In this document: positions 44,312-57,400 of the stretch, piece by piece
Numbering within the stretch: position 1 is the stretch's first letter
Layout of the letters: each line of letters starts with the position of its first letter
Assembly: GCF_963678635.1 (NCBI RefSeq)
Contig: NC_087070.1
Location: 25,230,007-25,294,006, forward strand
DNA from: Symsagittifera roscoffensis
Taxonomy: Eukaryota > Xenacoelomorpha > Acoela > Convolutidae
Reading direction: 5' to 3'
Length of the DNA: 64,000 bases
Notes under the pieces: model-generated
Seen by the model: only the letters and a program-made list of their open reading frames with translations
What the model was told of the DNA's origin: nothing
Databases searched by the model: none
Program-made: the position numbers and the translations under genes

Positions 44312-45380
44312 AGATAACAAACTGAAGGTATCCACGCTAAGTATGCATGTGAAAAAATCGAGAGCATTAAGCCAAATCAAGTTTACAATAAGTATTTCAA
44401 AAAACTGCTTTTGTCGGGTAAAAAATGAAAATTTCACTGATATTTTCTTTGAAAGTTAGGATAACTACAACAGCCTGTATTGGCATCATTGACGTGATTA
44501 TACTTCAATGCTGTTTTAGAGCATATTACAAAGATATCCGGTTGCTGCAGACGAAGCACAAGGTTCCAACCATTTTCATATAAAAACGTTTCCAATTTTT
44601 CATTTAATTAGCGTGTTTTTTAGCGTAGAAAATGGTTGAATTAGGCATAATTGACAACGGTTGTATTCGAAAAATGAATTAAAACAAATGCAAAACAAAT
44701 GATAGAATTTTTTTCTAGTTTTCTTGCTCAAATTAGTTAAAAGTTTGCTATTGGTAAGGAAGCGCTAAACGAAGCTAGCAAACCTTGTTTTCTTTCAGTA
44801 AAATATTTTTTAGCACTTAAATATAACTTTTTTATAAACAGACCTAACCATTCGCTTTACTCGCTCAAAATTAGACTCAAAATTTTTAATATCGTTCGAA
44901 TCTCGAAAGAGATTTAAAATGATATACAACTCGACCAATTGCGCTGATTTTGTGGCGTGAAAACAAAACAAGAACTAAGTCATTAACACTAAACAAAAAA
45001 TACAAACCATTTTTTCGAATTAACCTGTTTAAAGAGCTTTAAAATTAGTTGCTAGTTTCACTTACCTTGAATCAACTGATGCAGAAATCCTGGGTTGTAA
45101 TTTCTTGGTGAACTTATTGTAATAAAAGCTCTAACGATTTCGTCGCTGAATGTTTAATCAAATTGCTACTTTTCTAAAAGCTTTAGACAAGTTATTATGG
45201 ATGAAAGTACGAAAACACTGCTTCCGAGACAAGCTACACTTCATAATTCTTTCATAAAACCAATAATTTAACTTTTTTGTATTTAAGAACAGAATACTAA
45301 CTAATTGAACAACAAAAAAGACAATATGTATGTACATGTAGCAAATTCGGTTGTCTTGTGTTATTTGTGAGTTCTTTAGA
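44312..45380. other. region downstream of ALG1: nothing recognised
   Basis: AT-rich, non-repetitive as far as can be read. It should include the ALG1 3' UTR. No clear poly(A) signal or other gene. Confidence 0.4.
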
Positions 45381-45435
45381 TCAGTCAGCGCTCTTCAGAA
45401 TAGGCCACGCTTTTTCGTCCCATTCTTCGTCCCAT
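45381..45435 (-). CDS. ALG1: ALG1 exon 5: C-terminus
   Basis: Acceptor CTGAGTAAG|A; the joined codons read [18 protein letters not shown] and TGA. LRWDE.W is the conserved ALG1 C-terminal motif, which fixes this tiny exon and the phase of exon 4. Confidence 0.88.
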
Positions 45436-48400
45436 CTTACTCAGGGGTTGTCAACATTAAGACACGACATTCAAAATGACTATATTTTTCATGGAGTACT
45501 GAGCTAAGACCTAATATAAATGCTGTAGAATTCAGAAAGATCCTCAAACGAATAAATTATACAGCTAGGCAAGAGAACAGCGGTCAAATCAAAACTGAAG
45601 ACAAGCCAAGAAAGTTTAAAGCTCGTAGGAGTCTAAATTAAAGCAGCTAGATTGCTTCTTGGGCATTTAGTGACCGCTTGATATGCTTCGCCATACAAGT
45701 TGCGGACATTTAAACTTTTTTTTGTCAAAACTCGAACTGAAAATTAACATTTGACAACCTCTGACCTCAAATGGTTATTCTTCCTCAAATTACCCCTCAT
45801 TCGTTCCAGAATTCCATTGGTATTCCCGATTTCACTTACTATTCGTTCTAATTGATCATAGAGTTCCTTGGCGTCCTTGGAATTGATTGCATGTCCAACA
45901 AATCAAAGATAGTACACAAATACTTGCAGTTTAGCACGCAAGCGATACTCAATGTCAATAAAAGTCTCCAGGTGGTTCTCTGAATTCTTTGCAAAAACTT
46001 GGAACCCATCCGAGGCATTTTCCTATGATATAAACATACTATTTGGACAAAATATATATGCTGTCTGGCCTGCTCTGCCAATTGAGATATAATTTTGAGA
46101 TATTCGTCGAAAAAAAGTGAAATTAATTTCGACCTCTTTGAAGCCCCATTTGATATTGACTTTTCACAAATAACTGCAGTCAAGTAAAACCGTAGCCAAA
46201 AATTAAACTCCATTTTAAATTCTCACGCTCAAACACAACTAATTAACTTTCAAAAATCGTGTTCGGATCAAAGTGATCGGAAAAATTTGAAATGCACAGC
46301 AACCGACTACTTCCGAGCCTTAAAATTTGTTGGACAGCCAGCCTCAAAGTGCAATCCCGTCACTTCATGCTCGACCAATTCCCCAATGCAGTGGTACTTC
46401 ACAGCACACACAGGCAGATTGCACCCGAACATGTCCACTACTTTCATTGGCAGATCTAGACCACTGGATGAAGTATGAAGGCATATACCCAGATCGGCAC
46501 TTCCGATTAACTTCGGATAGTCTTCCGCTTCCAGCCAAGGTGTACAAATAGTCACATACTGCAATTTCAGATTGTCAATCGTCGATTTGTAGAATTCTTT
46601 CAAAGGACCTTTGCCTGTAATTGCACAAACAATTTTGGGATAATTTATCACGCTGCCTTTGTAATTTTGTTGATCACACATTGAGTTGTACTTTACTAGA
46701 GCGTCAAGCAGAATTCCAAAGTCTTCGTCTGGTGTCCAGCTTGTCGAACTCACTAGTAATATTGCATCCTGTCTGTTTCCAATCAGAAGTGATCTTAAGT
46801 CCATGTCAGTGAAGTAATTTGTTTTAGATAGAAATTCACCTCTCTCTGTTTCATTCAGTTCTTTGAATCTCCTTGGAGCTTTGTCGTACAAAACTGTCGA
46901 ATGGACGCTCCAATTTGAGTTCAAGTCTTTCTGCATGGCTTTCGAAACGCAGAAATTGAAGTCAGAGAATTGAGAAAAGAACATTTCGTATATTTTGCTG
47001 AAACAAATTTTCACTGACTGGTATGCAGAGAATCTGAGCGAACAAAAAGAAACATACAGATTTATCGAAAATCAAATTTCACTAGCATAAAATGGTTACA
47101 TATTCTAGTCCTCAAAAATTGGTCAAATCCAACGCAGTTGCAATAGTTGCTAACCTTTGTAGAAACAGATTGAGCACAGTTAGTGGTAGTCAAATAACTG
47201 ACCTTAACTTAAGAAGTAGACCAGAGTTTGACTTAAGTGATAGTGCGAGGATAGTGTGCGCGTAGTTATGCCAATCGAAAACCAGTACACATCCCCATAG
47301 AAATCTGAACAAAACACTGACTGCCATAGTTGGGATGCAGGGCGGATTCTGCAGCAGTACTAACGACGGTCGGTCGCATTTGCAGAATGCAACCATCAGA
47401 TACATTGTCTGCTCAATTGCCTAAAATTAACAAAGCCTTCGTGTTATCTTGAAAAGCTTCAATTAAAAAACATATAGGTCTTCAGAGGCAGCATATATAT
47501 GTTTTTCTGATCAAATTACACCAATTTTTTTTCCTTAGCTTAAATATAACTAGCGTGTAACGCACCTCTGGTGCTTCGAATTTTTCCGACAACTCATGAA
47601 AAACCGCAGATATTGGAGCCAAGATCTGCAACCTTTTAGTGTACTCTGACTGCACCCAATTACAGGGTTGGCAATTTCCAAATTTATTTAGAAAAACTTT
47701 ATTTCCAATTTTGAAAAACCATAAAATCGCCACACCTCGAAAATTTAAGGGGCCTCTGGAGAAAATTGGAGACCAGATTTGCAACTACTGAGAGTCCCTG
47801 AGAGCACCCTACTATATAGTTGGGAATTTAAACTTTCGTGAGTTTTTTTAAATCTAAGTTTGCGAAAAAAATTGAAAAAATCATAATAAAAGTCACATCT
47901 TGGAAACTAAAAAGATTTGAGCATTCATAATTAGAGGCAAGACTTGCAACGCCTGGTTGTACGCTGATAATAAGGTTGTCTCTCCATCAAATTAGTAGTT
48001 TCAAATTTTGGGAAATTTTTGTAGGGAAGTTCTTTGAGAAATTTTGATAAAATTTGTCAAAAATATGTCAAAAACTAAAGCATTTGAGCAGTCGCATTTG
48101 AGCAGTTGCATTTTGCAAGATTTGTAAATCCTGAGAAAACCCTGACAGCACTCAACTACAGGGTTGGGACTTTCAAATTTTGAAAAAACAAATCAATTTG
48201 TTTCCTGAACATTTTTAAAAAAATCACAAAAAACGTCATATCACGAAAACTACAAGTATTTGAGCAGTCATATTTGAAGGCATGATTTTCAACCCCTGAG
48301 AGTACCCTGAAAGCATCCAACTACAGGGTAAGGAATTTTACATTTGGAAAAATATTGATTTAATTTTTTTGAAAATTTTTTGAAAAATTACAAAACACCT

Positions 48401-51400
48401 AATATCGAAAACTACAAGAATTTGAGCAGTCATAATTAGAGTCAAGGCTCTCAACTCCTGAGAGTACTCTGATAGCCCCCAAATACAGGGTTGGGAATTT
48501 CAAATTTTGAAGAAAAAAATTTCGCTTAATCTATTATATCTATTATATATTTAAATGCGGGCTTGACTATCTCGCCACGTTTCAGCTTTTTCAACGTAAT
48601 TTTTAGGCATGTTCAATAGTGGGATGCTGTCAAGATTCCCCAAAAGGTTGCGATTTTGGCCTCCATTTAAGAATACTCAAATCCTTATAATGTAAGAGAT
48701 ACGACGATTTTAGCGATTTGTTTTCAAAAATTGTCGTAAAAATTAAAATTCCAACATAATTTACCAAACTTCACCTAACCCTGTTGTTAAGTGCTGCCAG
48801 ATTATTCTTAAGCATTGCAAATCTTGCCTATAAATGTGACGGCTCAAATCCTTGTAGTTTTCGAGATATGACATTTTTTGTAATTTTTTCAAAAAAATTT
48901 TTACGAAAAATTAACGAAACTTTTTTTTTCAAAATTTGAAATTCCCAACCTTGTATTTGAGGCTATCAGAGTACTCTCGGGAGTTAAGAGCCTTGCCTCT
49001 AATTCTGACTGCTCAAACTCTTGTAGTTTTCGATATTACGTTTTGTGTAATTTTTCAAAAAAATTTTTAAAAAAAATGAATAAATTTTTTTCCAAATTAA
49101 AAATTCCTTACCCTGTAGTTGGATTCTTTTAGGGTACTCTCAGGGGTGGAAAATCATGCGTTCAAATATGACTGCTCAATTCCTTAAAATTTTTTATTGA
49201 AAAAGTCACAAAAAACGTCATATCTCGAAAACTACAAGGATTTGAGCCGTCACATTTAGAGGCAAGATTTGCAATGCTTGAGAATACTCTTACAGCACCT
49301 AACAACACGGTTAGGGGAAGTTTGGTAAATTTTGTTGGAGTTTAAGTTTTCCGAAAATTTAAAAAAAAAATCACGAAAATCGTCTTCTCTTACACCAAGG
49401 ATTTGAGTATTCTTAAATGGAGGCCAAATTCGCAACCTTTTGGGGAATCCTGACAGCATCCCACTATTGGTCTGCTAATTTTTAACTCGGTGGAAAAACC
49501 ACTGAATTCAAACTGGATAATCGAAAAAATCTTAACCATTGCAATATGCGATATAGCTTAAACATGCAAAAAAAATTACGTTGAAAAAGCTTAAACGTGG
49601 CGAGATAGTGAAGCCCGCATTTAATTATATAAGATAGATTAAACGATATTTTTTTCTTCAAAATTTTCAAATCCCAACCCTGTATTTGGGGGCTATCAGA
49701 GTACTCTCAGGAGTTGAGAGCCTTGCCTCTAATTATGACTGCTCAAATTCTTGTAGTTTTCGAAATAACATTTTTTGTAATTTTTCAAAGAATATTCAAA
49801 AAAATTAAATTTATTTTTTTTCCAAATTTAATTTGCTTACATTGTAGTTGGATGCTGCTTTCAGGGTACTCTCAGGGGTTGAAAATCATGCGATCAAACA
49901 TGACTGCTCAAATCCTTAAAATTTTTTTGAAAACATCACAAAAAACGTCAAATCTCGAAAACTACAAGGATTTGAGCCGTCACATTTAGAGGCAACATTT
50001 GCAATCCTTGAGAACACTCTTACAGCACCTAACAACACGTTTAGGGGAAATTTGGTAAATTTTGTTGGAGTTTAAGTTTTCTGAAATTTTTTTTAAAAAA
50101 AATCACGAAAATCGTCTTCTCTTACACTAAGGATTTGAGTATTCTTAAATGGAGGCCAAATTCGCAACCTTTTGGGGAATCCTGACAGCATCCCACTATT
50201 GGGCTGCTAATTTTTAACTCGGTGGAATAACCACTGAATTCAAACTGGAAAAGCGAAAAAAATCTAAACCATTGCAATATGCGATATAGCTTAAACATGC
50301 AAAAAAATTACGTTGAAAAAGCTTAAACGTGGCGAGATAGTGAAGCCCGCATTTAATTATTTCATAGATAGATTAAACTAAATTTTTTTCTTCAAAATTT
50401 GCAAATCCCAACCCTGTATTTGGGGGCTATCAGAGTACTCTCAGGAGTTGCGAGCCTTGCCTCTAATTATGACTGCACAAATTCTTGTAGTTTTCGAAAT
50501 TACGTTTTTTGTAATTTTTCAAAGAATATTCAAAAAAAAATTAAATTAATTTTTTTTCCAAATTTAAAATTCCTTACCCTGTAGTTGGATGCTTTCAGGG
50601 TACTCTCAGGGGTTGACAATCATGCGATCAAACATGACTGCTCAAATCCTTAAAATTTTTTTGAAAACATCACAAAAAACGTCATATCTCGAAAACTACA
50701 AGGATTTGAGCCGTCACATTTAGAGGCAAGATTTGCAATCCTTGAGAATACTCTTACAGCACCGAACAACACGGTTAGGAGAAATTTGGTAAATTTTGTT
50801 GGAGTTTATGTTTTCTGAAAATTTTTTTAAAAAAATCACGAAAATCGTCTTCTCTTACACTATAAGGATTTGAGTATTCTTAAATGTAGGCCAAATTCGC
50901 AACCTTTTGGGGAATCCTGACAGCATCCCACTATTGGGCTGCTTATTTTTAACTCGGTGGAATAACCACTTAATTCAAACTGGAAAATCGAAAAAATCTT
51001 AACCATTGCAATATGCGATATAGCTTAAACATGCAAAAAAAATACGCTGAAAAAGCTTAAACGTGGCGAGATAGTGAAGCCCGCATTTAATTATATAATA
51101 GATAGATTAAACGAAATTTTTTTCTTCAAAATTTGAAAATCCCAAGCCTGTATTTGGGGGCTATCAGAGTACTCTCAGGAATTGAGAGCCTTGCCTCTAA
51201 TTATGACTGCTCAAATTGTTGTAGTTTTCGATACTACGTTTTTTGTAATTTTTCAAAGAATTTTCAATAAATTAATTTTTCTTCCAAATTTAAAAGTCCT
51301 TACCTTGTAGTTGGATGCTTACAGGGTACTCTCAGGGGTTGACAATCATGCGATCGAATATGACTGCTCAAATCCTTAAATTTTTTTTGAAAAAATCACA

Positions 51401-54400
51401 AAAAACGTCATATCTCGAAAACTACAAGGATTTGAGCCGTCACATTTAGAGGCAAGATTTGCAATCCTTGAGAACACTCTTACAGCACCTAACAACAGGG
51501 TTAGGGGAAGTTTGGTAAATTATGTTGGAATTTAAGTTTTCTGGAAATTTTTGAAAAAATCAGGAAAATCGTCGTATCTCTTACTATAAGGATTTGAGTA
51601 TTCTTAAATGGAGGCCAAATTCGCAACCTTTTGGGGAATCCTGACAGCATCCCACTATTGGGCTGCTAATTTTAACTCGGTGGAATAACCACTGAATTCA
51701 AACTGGAAAATCGAAAAAATCTTAACCATTGCAATATGCGATATAGCTTAATTATGAAAAAAAAAATCACGTTGAAAAAGCCTAAACGTGGCGAGATAGT
51801 GAAGCCCGCATTTAATTAAATAATAGATAGATTAAACGAAATTTTTTTTCTTCAAAATTTGAAAATCCCAACCCTGTATTTGTGGGCTATCAGAGTACTC
51901 TTAGGAATTGAGAGCCTTGCCTCTAATTATGACTGCTCAAATTCTTGTAGTTTTCGATATGACGTTTTTTGTAATTTTTCAAAGAATTTTCAAAAAAATA
52001 AATTGATTTTTTTTCCAAATTTAAAATTCCTTACCTTGTAGTTGGATGCTTTCAGGGTATTCTCAGGGGTTGACAATCATGCGATCAAATATGATTGCTC
52101 AAATCCTTAAAATTTTTTTGAAAAAATCACAAAAAACGTCATATCTCGAAAACTACAAGGATTTGAGCCGTCACATTTAGAGGCAAGATTTGCAATCCTT
52201 GAGAACACTCTTACAGCATCTAACAACAGGGTTAGGGGAAGTTTGGTAAATTATGTTGGAATTTAAGTTTTCTGAAAATTTTTGAAAAAATCAGGAAAAT
52301 CGTCGTATCTCTTACTATAAGGATTTGAGTATTCATAAATGGAGGCCAAATTCGCAACCTTTTGGGGAATCCTGACAGCATCCCACTACTGGGCTGCTAC
52401 TTTTTAACTCGGTGGAATAACCACTGAATTCAATCTGGAAAAGCAAAAAAATCTTAACCATTGTAATATGCGATATAACTCGGTGGAATAACCACTTAAT
52501 TCAAACTGGAAAATCGAAAAAATCTTAACCATTGCAATATGCGATATAGCTTAAACATGCAAAAAAAATACGTTGAAAAAGCTTAAACGTGGCGAGATAG
52601 TGAAGCCCGCATTTAATTATATAATAGATAGATTAAACGAACTTTTTTTCTTCAAAATTTGAAAACCCGAACCCTGTATTTGGGGGCTATCAGAGTACTC
52701 TCAGGAGTTGAGAGCCTTGCCTCTAATTATGACTGCTCAAATTCTTGTAGTTTTCGATATTACGTTTTTTGTAATTTTTCAAAGAATATTCAAAAAAATT
52801 AAATTAACTTTTTTTCCCAATTTAAAATTCCTTACCCTGTAGTTGGATGCTTTTAGGGTACTCTCAGGGGTTGACAATCATGCCATCAAACATGACTGCT
52901 CAAATCCTTAAAAAAATTTTGAAAAATCACAAAAAACGTCATATCTCGAAAACTACAAGGATTTGAGCCGTCACATTTAGAGGCAAGATTTGCAATCCTT
53001 GAGAACACTCTTACAGCACCTAACAACACGGTTAGGGGAAGTTTGGTAAATTTTGTTGGAGTTCAAGTTTTCTGAAAAATTTTTTTTTAAAAAATCACGA
53101 AAATAGTCTTCTCTTACACTAAGGATTTGAGTATTCTTAAATGGAGGCCAAATTCGCAACCTTTTGGGGAATCCTGACAGCATCCCACTATTGGGCTGCT
53201 ACTTTTTAACTCGGTGGAATAACCACTGAATTCAATCTGGAAAAGCGAAAAAATCTTAACCATTGCAATATGCGATATAGCTTAATTATGAAAAAAAAAA
53301 ATCACGTTGAAAAAGCCTAAACGTGGCGAGATAGTGAAGCCCGCATTTAATTATATAATAGATAGATTAAACGAAATTTTTTTTCTTCAAAATTTGAAAA
53401 TCCCAACCCTGTATTTGTGGGCTATCAGAGTACTCTTAGGAATTGAGAGCCTTGCCTCTAATTATGACTGCTCAAATTCTTGTAGTTTTCGATATGACGT
53501 TTTTTGTAATTTTTCAAAGAATTTTCAAAAAAATAAATTGATTTTTTTTCCAAATTTAAAATTCCTTACCTTGTAGTTGGATGCTTTCAGGGTATTCTCA
53601 GGGGTTGACAATCATGCGATCAAATATGATTGCTCAAATCCTTAAAATTTTTTTGAAAAAATCACAAAAAACGTCATATCTCGAAAACTACAAGGATTTG
53701 AGCCGTCACATTTAGAGGCAAGATTTGCAATCCTTGAGAACACTCTTACAGCATCTAACAACAGGGTTAGGGGAAGTTTGGTAAATTATGTTGGAATTTA
53801 AGTTTTCTGAAAATTTTTGAAAAAATCAGGAAAATCGTCGTATCTCTTACTATAAGGATTTGAGTATTCATAAATGGAGGCCAAATTCTCAACCTTTTGG
53901 GGAATCCTGACAGCATCCCACTACTGGGCTGCTACTTTTTAACTCGGTGGAATAACCACTGAATTCAATCTGGAAAAGCGAAAAAATCTTAACCATTGTA
54001 ATATGCGATATAACTCGGTGGAATAACCACTTAATTCAAACTGGAAAATCGAAAAAATCTTAACCATTGCAATATGCGATATAGCTTAAACATGCAAAAA
54101 AAATACGTTGAAAAAGCTTAAACGTGGCGAGATAGTGAAGCCCGCATTTAATTATATAATAGATAGATTAAACGAACTTTTTTTCTTCAAAATTTGAAAA
54201 CCCGAACCCTGTATTTGGGGGCTATCAGAGTACTCTCAGGAGTTGAGAGCCTTGCCTCTAATTATGACTGCTCAAATTCTTGTAGTTTTCGATATTACGT
54301 TTTTTGTAATTTTTCAAAGAATATTCAAAAAAATTAAATTAACTTTTTTTCCCAATTTAAAATTCCTTACCCTGTAGTTGGATGCTTTTAGGGTACTCTC

Positions 54401-57400
54401 AGGGGTTGACAATCATGCCATCAAACATGACTACTCAAATCCTTAAAAAAATTTTGAAAAAATCACAAAAAACGTCATATCTCGAAAACTACAAGGATTT
54501 GAGCCGTCACATTTAGAGGCAAGATTTGCAATCCTTGAGAACACTCTTACAGCACCTAACAACACGGTTAGGGGAAGTTTGGTAAATTTTGTTGGAGTTC
54601 AAGTTTTCTGAAAAAATTTTTTTTAAAAAAATCACGAAAATAGTCTTCTCTTACACTAAGGATTTGAGTATTCTTAAATGGAGGCCAAATTCGCAACCTT
54701 TTGGGGAATCCTGACAGCATCCCACTATTGGGCTGCTACTTTTTAACTCGGTGGAATAACCACTGAATTCAATCTGGAAAATCGAAAAAATCTTAACCAT
54801 TGCAATATGCGATATAGCTTAATTATGAAAAAAAAATCACGTTGAAAACGCCTAAACGTGGCGAGATAGTGAAGCCCGCATTTAATTATATAATAGATAG
54901 ATTAAACGAAATTTTTTTTCTTCAAAATTTGAAAATCCCAACCCTGTATTTGTGGGCTATCAGAGTACTCTTAGGAATTGAGAGCCTTGCCTCTAATTAT
55001 GACTGCTCAAATTCTTGTAGTTTTCGATATGACGTTTTTTGTAATTTTTCAAAGAATTTTCAAAAAAATAAATTGATTTTTTTTCCAAATTTAAAATTCC
55101 TTACCTTGTAGTTGGATGCTTTCAGGGTATTCTCAGGGGTTGACAATCATGCGATCAAATATGATTGCTCAAATCCTTAAAATTTTTTTGAAAAAATCAC
55201 AAAAAACGTCATATCTCGAAAACTACAAGGATTTGAGCCGTCACATTTAGAGGCAAGATTTGCAATCCTTGAGAACACTCTTACAGCATCTAACAACAGG
55301 GTTAGGGGAAGTTTGGTAAATTATGTTGGAATTTAAGTTTTCTGAAAATTTTTGAAAAAATCAGGAAAATCGTCGTATCTCTTACTATAAGGATTTGAGT
55401 ATTCATAAATGGAGGCCAAATTCGCAACCTTTTGGGGAATCCTGACAGCATCCCACTACTGGGCTGCTACTTTTTAACTCGGTGGAATAACCACTGAATT
55501 CAATCTGGAAAAGCGAAAAAATCTTAACCATTGTAATATGCGATATAACTCGGTGGAATAACCACTTAATTCAAACTGGAAAATCGAAAAAATCTTAACC
55601 ATTGCAATATGCGATATAGCTTAAACATGCAAAAAAAATACGTTGAAAAAGCTTAAACGTGGCGAGATAGTGAAGCCCGCATTTAATTATATAATAGATA
55701 GATTAAACGAACTTTTTTTCTTCAAAATTTGAAAACCCGAACCCTGTATTTGGGGGCTATCAGAGTACTCTCAGGAGTTGAGAGCCTTGCCTCTAATTAT
55801 GACTGCTCAAATTCTTGTAGTTTTCGATATTACGTTTTTTGTAATTTTTCAAAGAATATTCAAAAAAATTAAATTAACTTTTTTTCCCAATTTAAAATTC
55901 CTTACCCTGTAGTTGGATGCTTTTAGGGTACTCTCAGGGGTTGACAATCATGCCATCAAACATGACTGCTCAAATCCTTAAAAAAATTTTGAAAAAATCA
56001 CAAAAAACGTCATATCTCGAAAACTACAAGGATTTGAGCCGTCACATTTAGAGGCAAGATTTGCAATCCTTGAGAACACTCTTACAGCACCTAACAACAC
56101 GGTTAGGGGAAGTTTGGTAAATTTTGTTGGAGTTCAAGTTTTCTGAAAAAAAATTTTTTTTAAAAAATCACGAAAATAGTCTTCTCTTACACTAAGGATT
56201 TGAGTATTCTTAAATGGAGGCCAAATTCGCAACCTTTTGGGGAATCCTGACAGCATCCCACTATTGGGCTGCTACTTTTTAACTCGGTGGAATAACCACT
56301 GAATTCAATCTGGAAAAGCGAAAAAATCTTAACCATTGCAATATAGCTTAAACATGCAAAAAATTACGTTGAAAAAGCTTAAACGTGGCGAGATAGTGAA
56401 GCCCGCATTTAATTATATAATAGATAGATTAAACGAAATTTTTTTCTTCAAAATTTGCAAATCCCAACCCTGTATTTGGGGGCTATCAGAGTACTCTCAG
56501 GAGTTGCGAGCCTTGCCTCTAATTATGACTGCTCAAATTCTTGTAGTTTTCGAAATTACGTTTTTTGTAATTTTTCAAAGAATATTAAAAAAAATAAATT
56601 AATTTTTTTTCCAAATTTTAAATTCCTTACCCTGTAGTTGGATACTTTCAGGGTACTCTCAGGGGTTGACAATCATGCGATCAAACATGACTGCTCAAAT
56701 CCTTAAAATTTTTTTGAAAAAATCACAAAAAACGTCATATCTCGAAAACTACAAGGATTTGAGCCGTCACATTTAGAGGCAAGATTTGCAATCCTTGAGT
56801 ATACTCTTACAGCACCGAACAACACGGTTAGGAGAAGTTTGGTAAATTTTGTTGGAGTTTAAGATCTGAAAATTTTTTAAAAAAAATCACGAAAATCGTC
56901 TTCCCTTACACAAGGATTTGAGTATTCTTAACTGTAGGCCAAATTCGCAACCTTTTGGGGAATCCTGACAGCATCCCACTATTGGGCTTATAATTTTTAA
57001 CTCGGTGGAATAACCACTGAATTCAAACTGGAAAATCGAAAAAATCTTAACCATTGCAATATGCGATATAGCTTAAACATGCAAAAAAATTACATTGAAA
57101 AAGCCTAAACGTGGCGAGGTAGTGAAGCCCGCATTTAATTATATAATAGATAGATTAAACGAAATTTTTTTTCTTCAAAAATTGAAAATCCCAACCCTGT
57201 ATTTGGGGGCTATCAGAGTACTCTCAGGAATTGAGAGCCTTGCCTCTAATTATGACTGCTCAAATTCTTGTAGTTTTCGATATTACGTTTTTTGTAATTT
57301 TTCAAAGAATTTTCAAAAAAATAAATTGATTTTTTTTTCCAAATTTAAAATTCCTTACCTTGTAGTTGTATGCTTTCAGGGTACTCTCAGGGGTTGACAA

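Noticed and set aside
45848-46213. 121-residue minus-strand ORF overlapping ALG1 exon 4
   Set aside because: Lies within intron 3 in a frame different from ALG1; the exon 4 frame gives the family match instead.
53307-53576. 89-residue ORF ([20 protein letters not shown]...) repeated through the ALG1 intron array
   Set aside because: It recurs only because the satellite unit recurs. Frames break in other units and it is antisense to ALG1; no codon constraint is visible.
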